This document shows positions 35,118 to 46,531 of a stretch of DNA of 63,980 nt, one piece after another. The stretch lies in NCBI GenBank assembly GCA_016717205.1, contig JADKGC010000016.1, forward strand, positions 1 to 63,980. The letters run 5' to 3'. A program made the position numbers and the translations under genes. Under the pieces are notes generated by a model, which worked only from the letters and a program-made list of their open reading frames with translations, was not told the origin of the DNA and made no database searches. The stretch comes from Candidatus Flexifilum breve. Lineage in GTDB: Bacteria > Chloroflexota > Anaerolineae > Aggregatilineales > Phototrophicaceae. Positions within the stretch are counted from its first letter, which is position 1; each line of letters begins with the position of its first letter.

Positions 35118-36425
35118 CTAATCTTTAGAGAGGCCGCCGCGATCATAATCGGCGTACGGAGCATCAACATTGAAATCGGTAAATGCCGGGTCGGACAGCG
35201 GCTGACCGAGCACCCGCGCCGCCATGATCTCGCCCGCCGCCGGGCTGGACATGATACCGTGTCCCGCATGCGCAATGGATAGGTAGAGGCCGCCGACCTC
35301 CGACCACGCATCGATGATCGCGCGCTGGCTCACATACTTCCGGCGCGCACCTTGATCATCAGTGTAGTACGCGTTGTCGCGAAACACATAGTAGTTGATG
35401 CGGTGATCGATGCCGCGTAAATAGCGAGGATTAGCGAAGCCTTCGCCGTCCGCATGCCCAAACTGCCGGGCCAGAATCGCCAGCGTCACCGAGGGGAACC
35501 GCGGGTCTTTAAGCTGTTCGACGGGATAAATCGGGTCGATCAGGTAATCATGGGCGGGTTCGCCATCCGCCTTGACGAGCTTGTCGTTCCAATTGTATTC
35601 GTGACCGAAGATCGCTCCAGTCTGCGCCTCGGGACGCACGTGCGCGAACGGCGCCGCGCCAATGAGCATCGGCGAATGTTCGGGAAAGTCGGCATGGCGC
35701 CACGGGGTCGTAAAGCTTTGGCGCGGGCGTACCACCACGGGCAATTCGACCCCCGCCATCCGCCCCACCTGCCGCGACCGCGCACCGGCTGCGATGATCG
35801 CCGTGGCCGTGCTGATGCGTCCAGACGGCGTCCACACGCCGACCACGCGCCCGCCCTCCACCTCAATACGCGTCTCGGGCACATCAAGCAGCACCTGGCA
35901 GTTCGCTGCCTGACGGACAAAGGCATGCAGGAGCGCATGCGAATCCAACCATCCGGCAATGGGGTCATATTTGCCCGCGACCGCGCGTGGTCCAGCCTGC
36001 GGGAAACGCGCCTGCAGTTCGGCGGCATCGAGGTATTCGACATGCGTCAATCCGATCTGGTGCAAACGCTGCACATCGGCGCGCAAACCATCAGCTTGCT
36101 CCTCGTTAAAGCCAAGGAACAGGTAACCGCGTTCCTTCACGCCGATGTCCGCGCCCAACAGATCCTGTGCATGACGAAACACATCAATGCTGCGTCCCAT
36201 CAACCGGGCGTTTCCCAGCGACGTCCAACACGTGCGGAAGTTCTCCAGTGAAGCATTCGAGGCCCCGGACGCAAGCTGACTCCCGTGTTCAATGATGACT
36301 GTGCGAATTCCCGGTGACGCGCACTCCAACGCCCACGCGGCACTTGCGCCCGCGGGGCCGCCGCCGATGATCACCACATCCGCCGTCGTCGGCAGCTGTC
36401 CGGAACGGGATACAAATTTCGCCAT
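35118..36425 (-). CDS. FAD-dependent amino-acid/amine oxidoreductase (DAO family)
   Basis: 435 residues. The dinucleotide-binding motif is VVIIGGGPAGASAAWALE near residue 17, followed by the acidic strand end TVIIEHG. GASNASLENFRTCW and the late ISIAHAGHGIMSSPAAGEIMA-like end (LSIAHAGHGIMSSPAAGE) match the DAO/glycine oxidase superfamily. It should oxidise a secondary or alpha-amino compound to an imine; the substrate is unknown. The gene lies 11 nt after recD2 and 25 nt before purU on the same strand. A second, different oxidase (sarcosine oxidase-like) is encoded at 47674. Confidence 0.87.
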   Translation of the reverse strand: MAKFVSRSGQLPTTADVVIIGGGPAGASAAWALECASPGIRTVIIEHGSQLASGASNASLENFRTCWTSLGNARLMGRSIDVFRHAQDLLGADIGVKERGYLFLGFNEEQADGLRADVQRLHQIGLTHVEYLDAAELQARFPQAGPRAVAGKYDPIAGWLDSHALLHAFVRQAANCQVLLDVPETRIEVEGGRVVGVWTPSGRISTATAIIAAGARSRQVGRMAGVELPVVVRPRQSFTTPWRHADFPEHSPMLIGAAPFAHVRPEAQTGAIFGHEYNWNDKLVKADGEPAHDYLIDPIYPVEQLKDPRFPSVTLAILARQFGHADGEGFANPRYLRGIDHRINYYVFRDNAYYTDDQGARRKYVSQRAIIDAWSEVGGLYLSIAHAGHGIMSSPAAGEIMAARVLGQPLSDPAFTDFNVDAPYADYDRGGLSKD

Positions 36426-36436
36426 GCTGTTACAAC

Positions 36437-38632
<2,196 letters not shown>

Positions 38633-38693
38633 TGATGATCTTTGTCATTTCGCTCTCAAGCCTAAAATCTATCACACGCGGGGGGTTTTGTGC

Positions 38694-38699
38694 TATGTT
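38694..38699 (+). promoter_or_regulatory. Candidate extended -10 (TGC-TATGTT) for malQ
   Basis: TGTGCTATGTT lies 37 nt before the malQ ATG in the divergent recD2/malQ gap. It shares the TGC-TAT start of the treZ and ligase promoters. RBS GAAAGGA (38722-38728) is 7 nt from the start. Confidence 0.35.
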
Positions 38700-38735
38700 T
38701 AAGGGCAAATTGCGTGTTTTTGAAAGGACACATGG

Positions 38736-40289
38736 ATGCTCGTTCCTCGTTCTAGTGGTGTGCTGCTGCACCCAACCTCCCTGCCCGGGCGCTACGGTAT
38801 CGGCGACCTCGGCCAGTGGTCATACAATTTCGTCGATTGGCTCGAATCGGCGTATCAAACCCTCTGGCAGATTCTGCCGCTCGGCCCGACGAGCTACGGT
38901 GATTCGCCCTATCAGACGCTGTCGGCCTTTGCCGGCAACCCGTACCTGATCAGCTTCGACAAGCTCATTGCGGATGGCTGGCTCGCCCCGGAAGACCTCG
39001 CCGACCTGCCGCCCTTCCCCACCGATCATGTCGATTACGGCTGGATCTTCACTTATCACAAATACAAACTCACGCTCGCCTATCAGAATTTTGCTAAAAA
39101 AGCCTCGCCAGCCCAGCAGCAGCAGTTCGCCGAGTGGTGTGCCGAAAACAAAGATTGGCTCGACGATTACGCGCTGTTTATGTCGCTCAAGGATGAGCAC
39201 GATGGCCGCCCGTGGGTGGAATGGGAAGCGGATGTCGCACTGCGCGACCCGCAGGCGCTCGTGGATGCGCTTAACCGCCATAAAGAAAACATCGAAGACT
39301 ACAAGTTCCGCCAGTGGCAGTTCGCCTTGCAGTGGAGTGCCCTCAAAAAATACGCGAATGATAAGGGCATCAAGCTGATCGGCGACGTGCCGATCTTCAT
39401 CGCCCATGACAGCTCGGATGTGTGGGCCAACCGCGATCTGTTCTATCTCGACGAGGTCGGCAACCCGACCGTCGTCGCGGGCGTCCCGCCGGATTACTTC
39501 AGCGCGACCGGGCAGTACTGGGGCAATCCGCTCTACAAGTGGGACGAAATGGCGAAAGATGGTTACAGTTGGTGGATTCGTCGCTTCAAGGCCGTGCAGA
39601 CTCAGGTCGACATCATCCGCATTGACCATTTCCGCGGTTTTGAAGCCTACTGGGAAATTCCGACCAATGAGGAACGAACCGCTGTCAACGGGCAGTGGGT
39701 CAAGGGGCCGGATATTCCCTTCTTCCGTGTCATTGAAGCCGCGCTCGGGGCCCTGCCCATCATCGCCGAAGATCTCGGCGTGATCACCCCCGGTGTCGAA
39801 GCCATGCGCGACGGACTCGGCTTGCCCGGTATGAAAGTGCTCCAGTTCGCGTGGGGCAACCTGCCCGAGGCGAACCTGTTCCTGCCCCATCACCATATCG
39901 AAAACAGCGTGGTCTACACCGGAACGCACGACAACAACACGACGCTGGGTTGGTGGCACTCTGACAAAGAGACGAACGAACATATCCGCCGCCATGTGGA
40001 GTTATACGTGAATCAGGAAGTCACCGAAGCGAACTGGACGCTCATGCGCATCGCTCAGGCCTCGGTCAGTCACATGGCGGTTGTGCCGATGCAGGACGTG
40101 CTGAGCCTCGACACGGATGCGCGCATGAACACGCCCAACGTCCCCGCAGGGAATTGGATGTGGCGCATGGTCGAAGGCGATTTTGGCAATCAGGCGGCGC
40201 GTGACGGTCTGCGCGATCTCACGCTGCTTTACGGGCGCGCGCACGGTACGCGTTTCATCGAGTACTTACACGACCACCCGATGATCTAG
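38736..40289 (+). CDS. malQ: 4-alpha-glucanotransferase (amylomaltase)
   Basis: 517 residues, GH77. MalQ transfers alpha-1,4-glucan segments between maltodextrins and releases glucose. Family marks are SSGVLLHPTSLPGRYGIGDLG at the start (read as two adjoining pieces), QILPLGPTSYGDSPYQ, DVPIFIAHDSSDVWA, GVPPDYFSATGQYWGNPLY and IRIDHFRGFEAYW with the catalytic Asp. EDLGVITPGVEAMRD with Glu and TGTHDNNTTLGWW follow. ATG 38736 has GAAAGGA 7 nt upstream; the ATG at 38732 is out of frame. It probably processes maltodextrins from the pullulanase encoded downstream and feeds or competes with TreY. Confidence 0.95.
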   Translation: MLVPRSSGVLLHPTSLPGRYGIGDLGQWSYNFVDWLESAYQTLWQILPLGPTSYGDSPYQTLSAFAGNPYLISFDKLIADGWLAPEDLADLPPFPTDHVDYGWIFTYHKYKLTLAYQNFAKKASPAQQQQFAEWCAENKDWLDDYALFMSLKDEHDGRPWVEWEADVALRDPQALVDALNRHKENIEDYKFRQWQFALQWSALKKYANDKGIKLIGDVPIFIAHDSSDVWANRDLFYLDEVGNPTVVAGVPPDYFSATGQYWGNPLYKWDEMAKDGYSWWIRRFKAVQTQVDIIRIDHFRGFEAYWEIPTNEERTAVNGQWVKGPDIPFFRVIEAALGALPIIAEDLGVITPGVEAMRDGLGLPGMKVLQFAWGNLPEANLFLPHHHIENSVVYTGTHDNNTTLGWWHSDKETNEHIRRHVELYVNQEVTEANWTLMRIAQASVSHMAVVPMQDVLSLDTDARMNTPNVPAGNWMWRMVEGDFGNQAARDGLRDLTLLYGRAHGTRFIEYLHDHPMI

Positions 40290-40369
40290 GACGCTCACCC
40301 GGTTCTAACGACGAGCATTACGTTTCAGAGGTATAGTCAATGACATCTCACATTACAAGGAGATGGGCT

Positions 40370-40552
40370 ATGCCTGACAAAGACGAGAAGCAGCGCAAAG
40401 ATCCGTTAGCCGAAGAAGGCTCGCGCGAAACGAGCCAGGCGGAGGGTGACAAGCCGCTCGGCAGTCGGGATCGCAAAGTTTCGCATAACCCCGATACCGC
40501 CGAAGGCGACCGGGAACGGGTCGAAGAAGACATCAAACAACAGGACAAGTAA
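40370..40552 (+). CDS. Small highly charged hydrophilic protein (unknown)
   Basis: 60 residues starting MPDKDEKQRKD at ATG 40370. A consensus RBS AAGGAG (40357-40362) lies exactly 7 nt upstream, which makes this start clearly better than an upstream in-frame one at 40340. The product is made almost entirely of Asp, Glu, Lys, Arg, Gln, Ser, Gly and Pro. It has no Cys, Trp, Tyr or Phe and no hydrophobic core, so it should be intrinsically disordered. I do not recognise a family; hydrophilin-like stress proteins look similar in composition. It is followed by a strong terminator, so it is a short, probably well expressed unit of its own. Confidence 0.7.
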   Translation: MPDKDEKQRKDPLAEEGSRETSQAEGDKPLGSRDRKVSHNPDTAEGDRERVEEDIKQQDK

Positions 40553-40554
40553 CG

Positions 40555-40590
40555 AGCGGGCGATCCCAGTAGGATCGCCCGCTGTGTTTT
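40555..40590 (+). terminator. Intrinsic terminator of the small charged protein gene
   Basis: A 12-bp perfect stem (AGCGGGCGATCC / GGATCGCCCGCT) around CAGTA begins 2 nt after the stop and is followed by GTGTTTT. Confidence 0.8.
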
Positions 40591-40675
40591 CCATACGCGG
40601 AATGTCTGCCTAAAAGGTAGGGACGAGATAGTTTTCGTCCGGTTTGTCCAGCTGTCAGCCATTGCCTAAGGGCTT

Positions 40676-41596
40676 CTACAGCAGGTCAGCGACCTCATCG
40701 CGCTGCGGGAACGAGGTCTGCGTGCCTGTTCGCAGCACTGACCGCGTCGCAATGGCGCACCCGCGTTCGACCGCTTCGCGCACGCTGCGCCCCGATCCCA
40801 ACAGATAGGCAAAGCTCCCCACAAACGAATCGCCGGCACCGGTCGAATCGACGGCTTGTACGGCCTCCGCTCGCACGAACACCGGTTCATTATTCCCATT
40901 GATTAGCAGTGCGCCACGGCTCCCCAGCGTGATCACCAGCGTCTTGACACCCCACTCTTGAAGCTTGCGTGCCGCCGCAATCACCTCGGCATCCGTCGAG
41001 GTCGGCATGCCCGTGAGCATCGACGCTTCGATCTCGTTGGGAATGAGAATGTCGGTGAGCTGGAGCAGTTCCATCGGCAGATTCGCGGCGGGCGCGGGGT
41101 TGAGGATGGTCGTCACCCCGCCCCCGCCTTTCGCCACACGAAACGCTTCCAGTGAAATCTCAATCGGCACTTCCAGTTGGCACATGACGATCTGCGCGCT
41201 CTGAATCGCCCGGCTGGCGAGGCGCACCTCGGCGGGCGTGAGCGTGAAATTCGCCCCCGGCGCAATGATGATCGAGTTCTGGCCGCTGCCCTCTTCGACG
41301 GCGATCAGCGCCACGCCGGAGGCTTCCTTCTCATCAAAGAGCACGTAGTTCGTATCGATCCCCTGCGCGCGGTAGTTGGCCAGCGTACTCTCGCCGAACA
41401 CATCGCGCCCGAGCTTCGTCACCACCGTGACTTCCGCCCCCAAGCGCGCTGCCATCACTGCCTGATTCGCGCCCTTCCCCCCGAAGCCCATTTGAAAGCG
41501 CGAACCAATTAGGGTTTCGGCGGGCGCGGGGATGCGCGGCACCCGCGCGATCAAGTCAATATTTGAGCTGCCAACCATACAAATGCGTGGATTCAT
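40676..41596 (-). CDS. rbsK: Ribokinase
   Basis: 306 residues, PfkB family. CMVGSSNIDLIARVPRIPAPAETL and GGKGANQAVMAARLGA are the N-terminal PfkB signature and match ribokinase closely. The C-terminal signature is VDSTGAGDSFVGSFAYLL with the catalytic Asp. It phosphorylates ribose (or a related sugar) with ATP. ATG 41596 was preferred over ATG 41602 because GAGAGG is then 7 nt away rather than 1. No ribose transporter or rbsD is adjacent. It is transcribed away from the pullulanase gene across a 102-bp gap. Confidence 0.88.
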   Translation of the reverse strand: MNPRICMVGSSNIDLIARVPRIPAPAETLIGSRFQMGFGGKGANQAVMAARLGAEVTVVTKLGRDVFGESTLANYRAQGIDTNYVLFDEKEASGVALIAVEEGSGQNSIIIAPGANFTLTPAEVRLASRAIQSAQIVMCQLEVPIEISLEAFRVAKGGGGVTTILNPAPAANLPMELLQLTDILIPNEIEASMLTGMPTSTDAEVIAAARKLQEWGVKTLVITLGSRGALLINGNNEPVFVRAEAVQAVDSTGAGDSFVGSFAYLLGSGRSVREAVERGCAIATRSVLRTGTQTSFPQRDEVADLL

Positions 41597-41698
41597 ATTC
41601 ATTCCTCTCTAAGTGGTTTAGAGGCTGAGTTCTAGCTACAATCATGGTGCGTAATATCGCTCTAAACGTCGATTTTTCAAAGGAGTGATTGCAAGAAT

Positions 41699-44600
41699 AT
41701 GAAACGGTTCCTCTTATTACTCGTTTTGCTGCTGCTCTCCACCTCTCTCGCCCTCGCTCAAGACCAACCGACCTTAGTGGTTGTCCCCGGCACCATTCAA
41801 AGTGTCTTGGGCTGCCCCGGCGACTGGCAACCGGAATGCGAAGTCACGGCGCTCACACTTGACCCCGATACCGGGCTGTGGCGCGCGACCTTCGACATCC
41901 CGGCGGGCAGCTATGAATATAAGGTGGCACTCGACGGCAGTTGGACGGTCAACTACGGGCTGGATGGTGTGCCCAGCGGCCCGAACATTCCGTTGGAGCT
42001 GGAAGCGGACTCGTCCGTCGAGTTTGTGTTTGACTCGGTAGCGCATACCGTGACGCACAGCGTCAATGGTGAAGCCGTGATCGTCGAAGCGCCCGCTGCG
42101 CCGAGCGAACCCGAACCGCAGCCGGATATGGTGGTCGTCCCCGGCACGATCCAGAGTGTACTCGGCTGCTCGGGCGACTGGCAGACCGATTGTGATGTCA
42201 CGGCCCTCGTCTATGACGCCGACGATGATCTCTGGCAGGCGACGTTTGACCTCCCCGCTGGCGATTACGAATACAAAGTCGCGCTGAACGGCACCTGGGA
42301 TGTCAACTATGGGCTGAACGCGCTGCCCGGCGGCGCCAACATTCCGCTCTCTTTGGCGGAAGACACTACGGTCAAGTTTGTGTACAGCCACACGACTCAT
42401 TGGGTGACAGACAGTGTCAATTCGCTGATCGCCAATGTGCCCGGTTCATTCCAGGATGAGATCGGCTGCCCCGGCGACTGGGCACCGGACTGCCTGCGCA
42501 CACTGCTGCAAGACCCGGACGGTGACGGCGTATACGTCTATGCCACCGCGGCGATTCCCCCCGGTGCCTACGAAGCTAAAGTTGCTGTCAACGAAAGTTG
42601 GGCACTCAACTACGGCTTGGACGGCGCGCAGGATGGCGCGAATATCGCTTTCACAGTCGCCGAAGAAGGGACGCTGACCCAGTTCTCGTTTGACACCTCG
42701 ACCAACATCCTGTCGATTGATACTGGAGGTGCCGCCGTGGGCAGCCTTTTCACCTCGCTGGCCCAGTGGGTGTCCGCCGATACCATCGCGTGGAATATCG
42801 ACCCACAGGAAGGCGCGACCTACCGGCTGTACTATTCCTTCGAAGCGGGCATGGAGATGGCCGGCGATGGCATCAGCGGCGGCCAATCCATTGAACTCAG
42901 CTACAACCCCGAAGGGTTGAGCGCTGACGTGCTGGCACAGTTCCCGCATCTGGCGAATTACAGCGCCCTTCAAATCGCCGAAGCTGATTTAGCCGCGGTT
43001 CCCGGCATCCTGCGCATGCAGTTCGCCGTCGCCGCGATTTCGTCGGAAGGCCGCTTGCTCGACGCGACGGGCATCCAGATCCCCGGCGTGCTCGACGATC
43101 TGTACACCTATGACGGTGCGCTCGGCGTGACGTGGGATGGCGACGTGCCGACTCTCCGCGTGTGGGCACCCACCGCGCAGCGGGTGCGCGTCCGTTTGTT
43201 CGATGATGCCACGACCGAAGACTTCACCCGCCAGAACCTGACCTTCGATGCGGCCACGGGTGTCTGGAGTATTACGGGTGAAGCCGACTGGAAGAACAAA
43301 TACTACCTGTACGACGTGACGGTCTACGCGCCGACCACGCAGGCGATTGAGAGCAATCTCGTCACCGACCCGTACTCGTTCAGCCTGTCTCTGAACAGCC
43401 AGCGCAGCCAGATCGTTGACCTGAACGACCCTGTGCTCATGCCCGAAGGCTGGAGCGACTACGCCAAGCCGGAGCTCGACGCCTTCGAAGACATCGTGCT
43501 CTACGAGCTCCATGTGCGCGACTTCAGCATCTACGACGAATCAGTACCGGAAGACCTGCGCGGCACGTTCCTCGCCTTCACGCAGACCGAATCGAACGGC
43601 ATGCAGCATCTGCGCGCGCTGGCGGACGCGGGTTTGACACACGTCCACATGCTCCCGTCGTTCGACATCGCTACGATTAACGAGAACAGCGCTGAACGCA
43701 GTGAGATCGACCGCGCTGAACTGGCCGCCCTGCCCGCTGACTCGGAAGAGCAGCAGGCGCTCATCGGCCCGGTGCGCGGTGAAGACGGCTTCAACTGGGG
43801 TTACGACCCGCTGCACTACACCGTACCGGAAGGCAGCTACAGCACTGACCCGAACGGCGCACAGCGCATCCTCGAATTCCGCCAGATGGTCATGGCGCTC
43901 AATCAGTCCGGGCTGCGCGTGGTCATGGATGTCGTCTACAACCACACCAACGCGGCCGGGCAGTCCGCCAACGCCGTGCTGGACCGCATCGTCCCCGGCT
44001 ACTATCACCGCCTGAACGCCTCGGGCGGCGTGGAATCGAGCACCTGCTGCTCCAATACTGCGACCGAACACGCGATGATGGAGAAGCTGATGATCGACTC
44101 GCTCATCACGTGGTCGACCATGTACAAGGTCGATGGCTACCGCTTCGACCTCATGGGTCACCACATGGTCGAAAACATGGTCGATGTGCGGGCGGCGCTG
44201 GACGGTCTGACCGTCGCGAATGACGGCGTGGACGGCGCACGGATTTACGTGTACGGCGAAGGCTGGGATTTCGGCGAAGTCGCGCAGAACGCGCGCGGCC
44301 TCAACGCGACCCAGCTCAATCTCGGCGGCACCGGCATCGGCACGTTCAACGACCGCATCCGTGACTCACTCCGCGGCGGCAGTCCGTTTGGCGGCTTGCA
44401 GGAACAGGGTTTCATCAACGGGTTGTATACCGACCCGAGCGAAGACGAAACGCGCGATCCCGCCGTGCAGCTTGACCTGCTCATGCTGTTCCAGGATCGT
44501 ATCCGCGTGGCGCTGGCGGGTAATCTGCGCGATTACACCTTCGAAAACTACCAGGGCACCATCGTGACGGGCGCGGATGTAGACTATAATGGCACCCCAA

Positions 44601-45379
44601 CAGGCTACACGCTCGACCCGCAAGAACATATCGTCTACACCGCCGCGCACGACAACGAGGCGTTGTTCGACATCATTCAGGTCAAAGCGCCGCTGGCTGC
44701 ATCGCTGGAAGATCGCGTGCGCATGAACAACCTCGCGATCGATGTGGTCATGCTCTCACAGGGCGTGCCCTTCTTCCACGCGGGCGATGAAATGCTGCGG
44801 TCCAAGTCCGGCGACAAGAACAGCTACGACTCCGGCGACTGGTACAACGCGCTCGACTTTACCTATCAGGATAACGGGTGGGGTCACGGTCTGCCGCCGT
44901 CGTGGACGACGCAGGACAACTGGTCGCAGTGGCAACCGCTGCTCGCCAACCCGGATTTGCAGCCGACGACGGAGAACATCCAGAGCGCTATCAGCCACTT
45001 TGAAGAAATGCTCAGCATCCGCCGCGATGTCGCCCTCTTCCGCCTGCGCACGGGTGACGATGTGCTGAACAGCGTCACTTTCCAGAACACCGGGGCGGAA
45101 CAAGTCCCCGGCTTGATCGTCATGAGCATCAGCGATCAAGGCGACGCGAACCTCGACCCGAACTACAGCTACGCGGTCGTGTTGTTCAACGCCAGCCCGG
45201 AGACCCAAACCTTCGTGCTCGAAGACGTGGTCGGCTATCCGCTCCAACTGCACGCCGTGCAGGCCGCTTCGAGTGATCCGCTCACCGCGAGCTCAACGTT
45301 CGATGCTGCGACCGGCACGTTCACCGTGCCCGCGCGTACGACCGCCGTATTCGTCGCTCCGGAAGGCGAACTTCCCTAA
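41699..45379 (+). CDS. pulA: Secreted type I pullulanase with three N-terminal X25-like modules
   Basis: 1226 residues. A Sec signal (1-21, ending LALAQ) is followed by three copies of an X25/BaPul-like module at about 26-120, 143-235 and 246-340. Each begins PGTIQ/PGSFQ and carries GCxGDW...C and AGxYEYKVAL/AYEAKVAV repeats. Next come a linker, a CBM48-like domain (LRVWAPTAQRVRVRLF) and a GH13 catalytic domain. The GH13 domain shows FNWGYDPLHY, DVVYNHTNAAG, VDGYRFDLMGHH (nucleophile Asp), YGEGWDFGEV (acid/base Glu) and AAHDNEALFD. A C-terminal beta domain ends the protein. It debranches alpha-1,6 bonds in pullulan or glycogen outside the membrane. It has no lipobox or C-terminal anchor. The RBS AAGGAG is rather far (13 nt) from the ATG. 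Confidence 0.94.
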   Translation: MKRFLLLLVLLLLSTSLALAQDQPTLVVVPGTIQSVLGCPGDWQPECEVTALTLDPDTGLWRATFDIPAGSYEYKVALDGSWTVNYGLDGVPSGPNIPLELEADSSVEFVFDSVAHTVTHSVNGEAVIVEAPAAPSEPEPQPDMVVVPGTIQSVLGCSGDWQTDCDVTALVYDADDDLWQATFDLPAGDYEYKVALNGTWDVNYGLNALPGGANIPLSLAEDTTVKFVYSHTTHWVTDSVNSLIANVPGSFQDEIGCPGDWAPDCLRTLLQDPDGDGVYVYATAAIPPGAYEAKVAVNESWALNYGLDGAQDGANIAFTVAEEGTLTQFSFDTSTNILSIDTGGAAVGSLFTSLAQWVSADTIAWNIDPQEGATYRLYYSFEAGMEMAGDGISGGQSIELSYNPEGLSADVLAQFPHLANYSALQIAEADLAAVPGILRMQFAVAAISSEGRLLDATGIQIPGVLDDLYTYDGALGVTWDGDVPTLRVWAPTAQRVRVRLFDDATTEDFTRQNLTFDAATGVWSITGEADWKNKYYLYDVTVYAPTTQAIESNLVTDPYSFSLSLNSQRSQIVDLNDPVLMPEGWSDYAKPELDAFEDIVLYELHVRDFSIYDESVPEDLRGTFLAFTQTESNGMQHLRALADAGLTHVHMLPSFDIATINENSAERSEIDRAELAALPADSEEQQALIGPVRGEDGFNWGYDPLHYTVPEGSYSTDPNGAQRILEFRQMVMALNQSGLRVVMDVVYNHTNAAGQSANAVLDRIVPGYYHRLNASGGVESSTCCSNTATEHAMMEKLMIDSLITWSTMYKVDGYRFDLMGHHMVENMVDVRAALDGLTVANDGVDGARIYVYGEGWDFGEVAQNARGLNATQLNLGGTGIGTFNDRIRDSLRGGSPFGGLQEQGFINGLYTDPSEDETRDPAVQLDLLMLFQDRIRVALAGNLRDYTFENYQGTIVTGADVDYNGTPTGYTLDPQEHIVYTAAHDNEALFDIIQVKAPLAASLEDRVRMNNLAIDVVMLSQGVPFFHAGDEMLRSKSGDKNSYDSGDWYNALDFTYQDNGWGHGLPPSWTTQDNWSQWQPLLANPDLQPTTENIQSAISHFEEMLSIRRDVALFRLRTGDDVLNSVTFQNTGAEQVPGLIVMSISDQGDANLDPNYSYAVVLFNASPETQTFVLEDVVGYPLQLHAVQAASSDPLTASSTFDAATGTFTVPARTTAVFVAPEGELP

Positions 45380-45387
45380 TCAGTTTT

Positions 45388-45410
45388 GGGGCATGGCAAT
45401 GCCATGCCCC
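45388..45410. terminator. Bidirectional hairpin between convergent genes
   Basis: GGGGCATGGC and GCCATGCCCC form a 10-bp stem around AAT, between the pullulanase stop (45379) and the stop of the convergent membrane-protein gene (45410). The right arm continues into CTAC, matching the GCCCCTAC ends of other palindromes here. That CTA is the complement of the membrane-protein stop codon. Confidence 0.65.
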
Positions 45411-46531
45411 TACTTCCCGTTTTTACCGTTGCGCCGGTACATCGTCCCCCGCGGCAGCGACCGATCCGAGACCCACGGCGCGTACGGAGCCATCGTCAGC
45501 GCCGCCAGTGCCAGCAGCACCCGATCATAATTGACCCGCCAACCCGCATAGTCACGCCACGCCTGTTCACGGTCAGCTTTGAGCGGCACGCCCGCCTCGG
45601 CTAGCTGATCGTATAGTTGGTCGAACTCATCCTGTGCGATGCTGATCGGATCAGTCGACTTCGGGTCAGCGTCGTAGCTGATGTTAAAGAAGTCCGCGAT
45701 CCGGCGGAGCGCCAGATACCCGGATCGAATCATCAACTGTGCCTGCGGGTCGTTCGGCATATCGACCGTCGACAACATGAGCGCGGCGCTGTCCAGCACC
45801 GCACCCGCTGAGGTCACCCACGACCGCCCCGCCAACGGCGAGCGGAAGTACACCAACGCCGCCAGTGAGGTATGGCTCTCTTCAAGTTCCGCGAACCACA
45901 CTTCCCACAGTTCCCACAGTTCTGACAACTGTGCCAGCCCGCTGATCTGATGGGCGCGCGTGATCATTTGGTACGGCGACGGCGGCGTATTGGCGCGCAC
46001 TTCCAGCATCGTGACCAAGGCCTCACGCTTGGAAAAGGCGGAGTACATCGCGGGTAGATACGAGATCAGCAGCGCCACGATGACAAGGCCGAGCGCCGCC
46101 TCGCTGAATTCGAAGATCATACCGAACACGGTGTCGCGCCGTTCGAAACCGAGGGTGAGCAGCGACGAACCACTCAACTTGAAGGCATCGTACAGCGCCA
46201 TGCCCTCGACTCCGACGTAAATCAGCGTGTAGCCGATCAACACCATCGCTAACCACACCATCGGCAGTGTGAGTAAGGCGATCGGCGCGTACAGTGCCAT
46301 GATGCGGTCGCGGTCTTCATACGTGTCGGCATGCCGCAAGCGCAGGTCAAAGGCGAGGCGCACTGAGCGAAACACCGTGCGCGACAACTTGGTATTGGCG
46401 CTGCGCGGCAGTACCACCGTCTTGACCGCCGACAGGAAGGTATTCGCCACAATGAGTATGCCCGCCGCGAGAATCAGCAGGCGCGCCGCACCAATAATCA
46501 GGATTTGCACCAGCGCATTGAGATCGGTCAC
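45410..46531 (-). CDS. Channel-like integral membrane protein of unknown function
   Basis: 373 residues. The N-terminal half has about four hydrophobic segments (7-32, 80-108, 142-165 and a partly hydrophobic re-entrant piece). Between the last two lies FKLSGSSLLTLGFERRD, which looks like the pore helix plus filter of two-TM ion channels (compare TxTTxGYG) but lacks the Tyr-Gly. The C-terminal half (about 175-373) is soluble and helical, with conserved-looking WELWEVWFAELEESHTS and GGRVNYD-like (GWRVNYD) parts. I cannot name the family with confidence; an ion-channel-like protein is the best description. The GTG start overlaps the aminotransferase stop by 4 bp, so it is translationally coupled. 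Confidence 0.6.
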   Translation of the reverse strand: MTDLNALVQILIIGAARLLILAAGILIVANTFLSAVKTVVLPRSANTKLSRTVFRSVRLAFDLRLRHADTYEDRDRIMALYAPIALLTLPMVWLAMVLIGYTLIYVGVEGMALYDAFKLSGSSLLTLGFERRDTVFGMIFEFSEAALGLVIVALLISYLPAMYSAFSKREALVTMLEVRANTPPSPYQMITRAHQISGLAQLSELWELWEVWFAELEESHTSLAALVYFRSPLAGRSWVTSAGAVLDSAALMLSTVDMPNDPQAQLMIRSGYLALRRIADFFNISYDADPKSTDPISIAQDEFDQLYDQLAEAGVPLKADREQAWRDYAGWRVNYDRVLLALAALTMAPYAPWVSDRSLPRGTMYRRNGKNGK

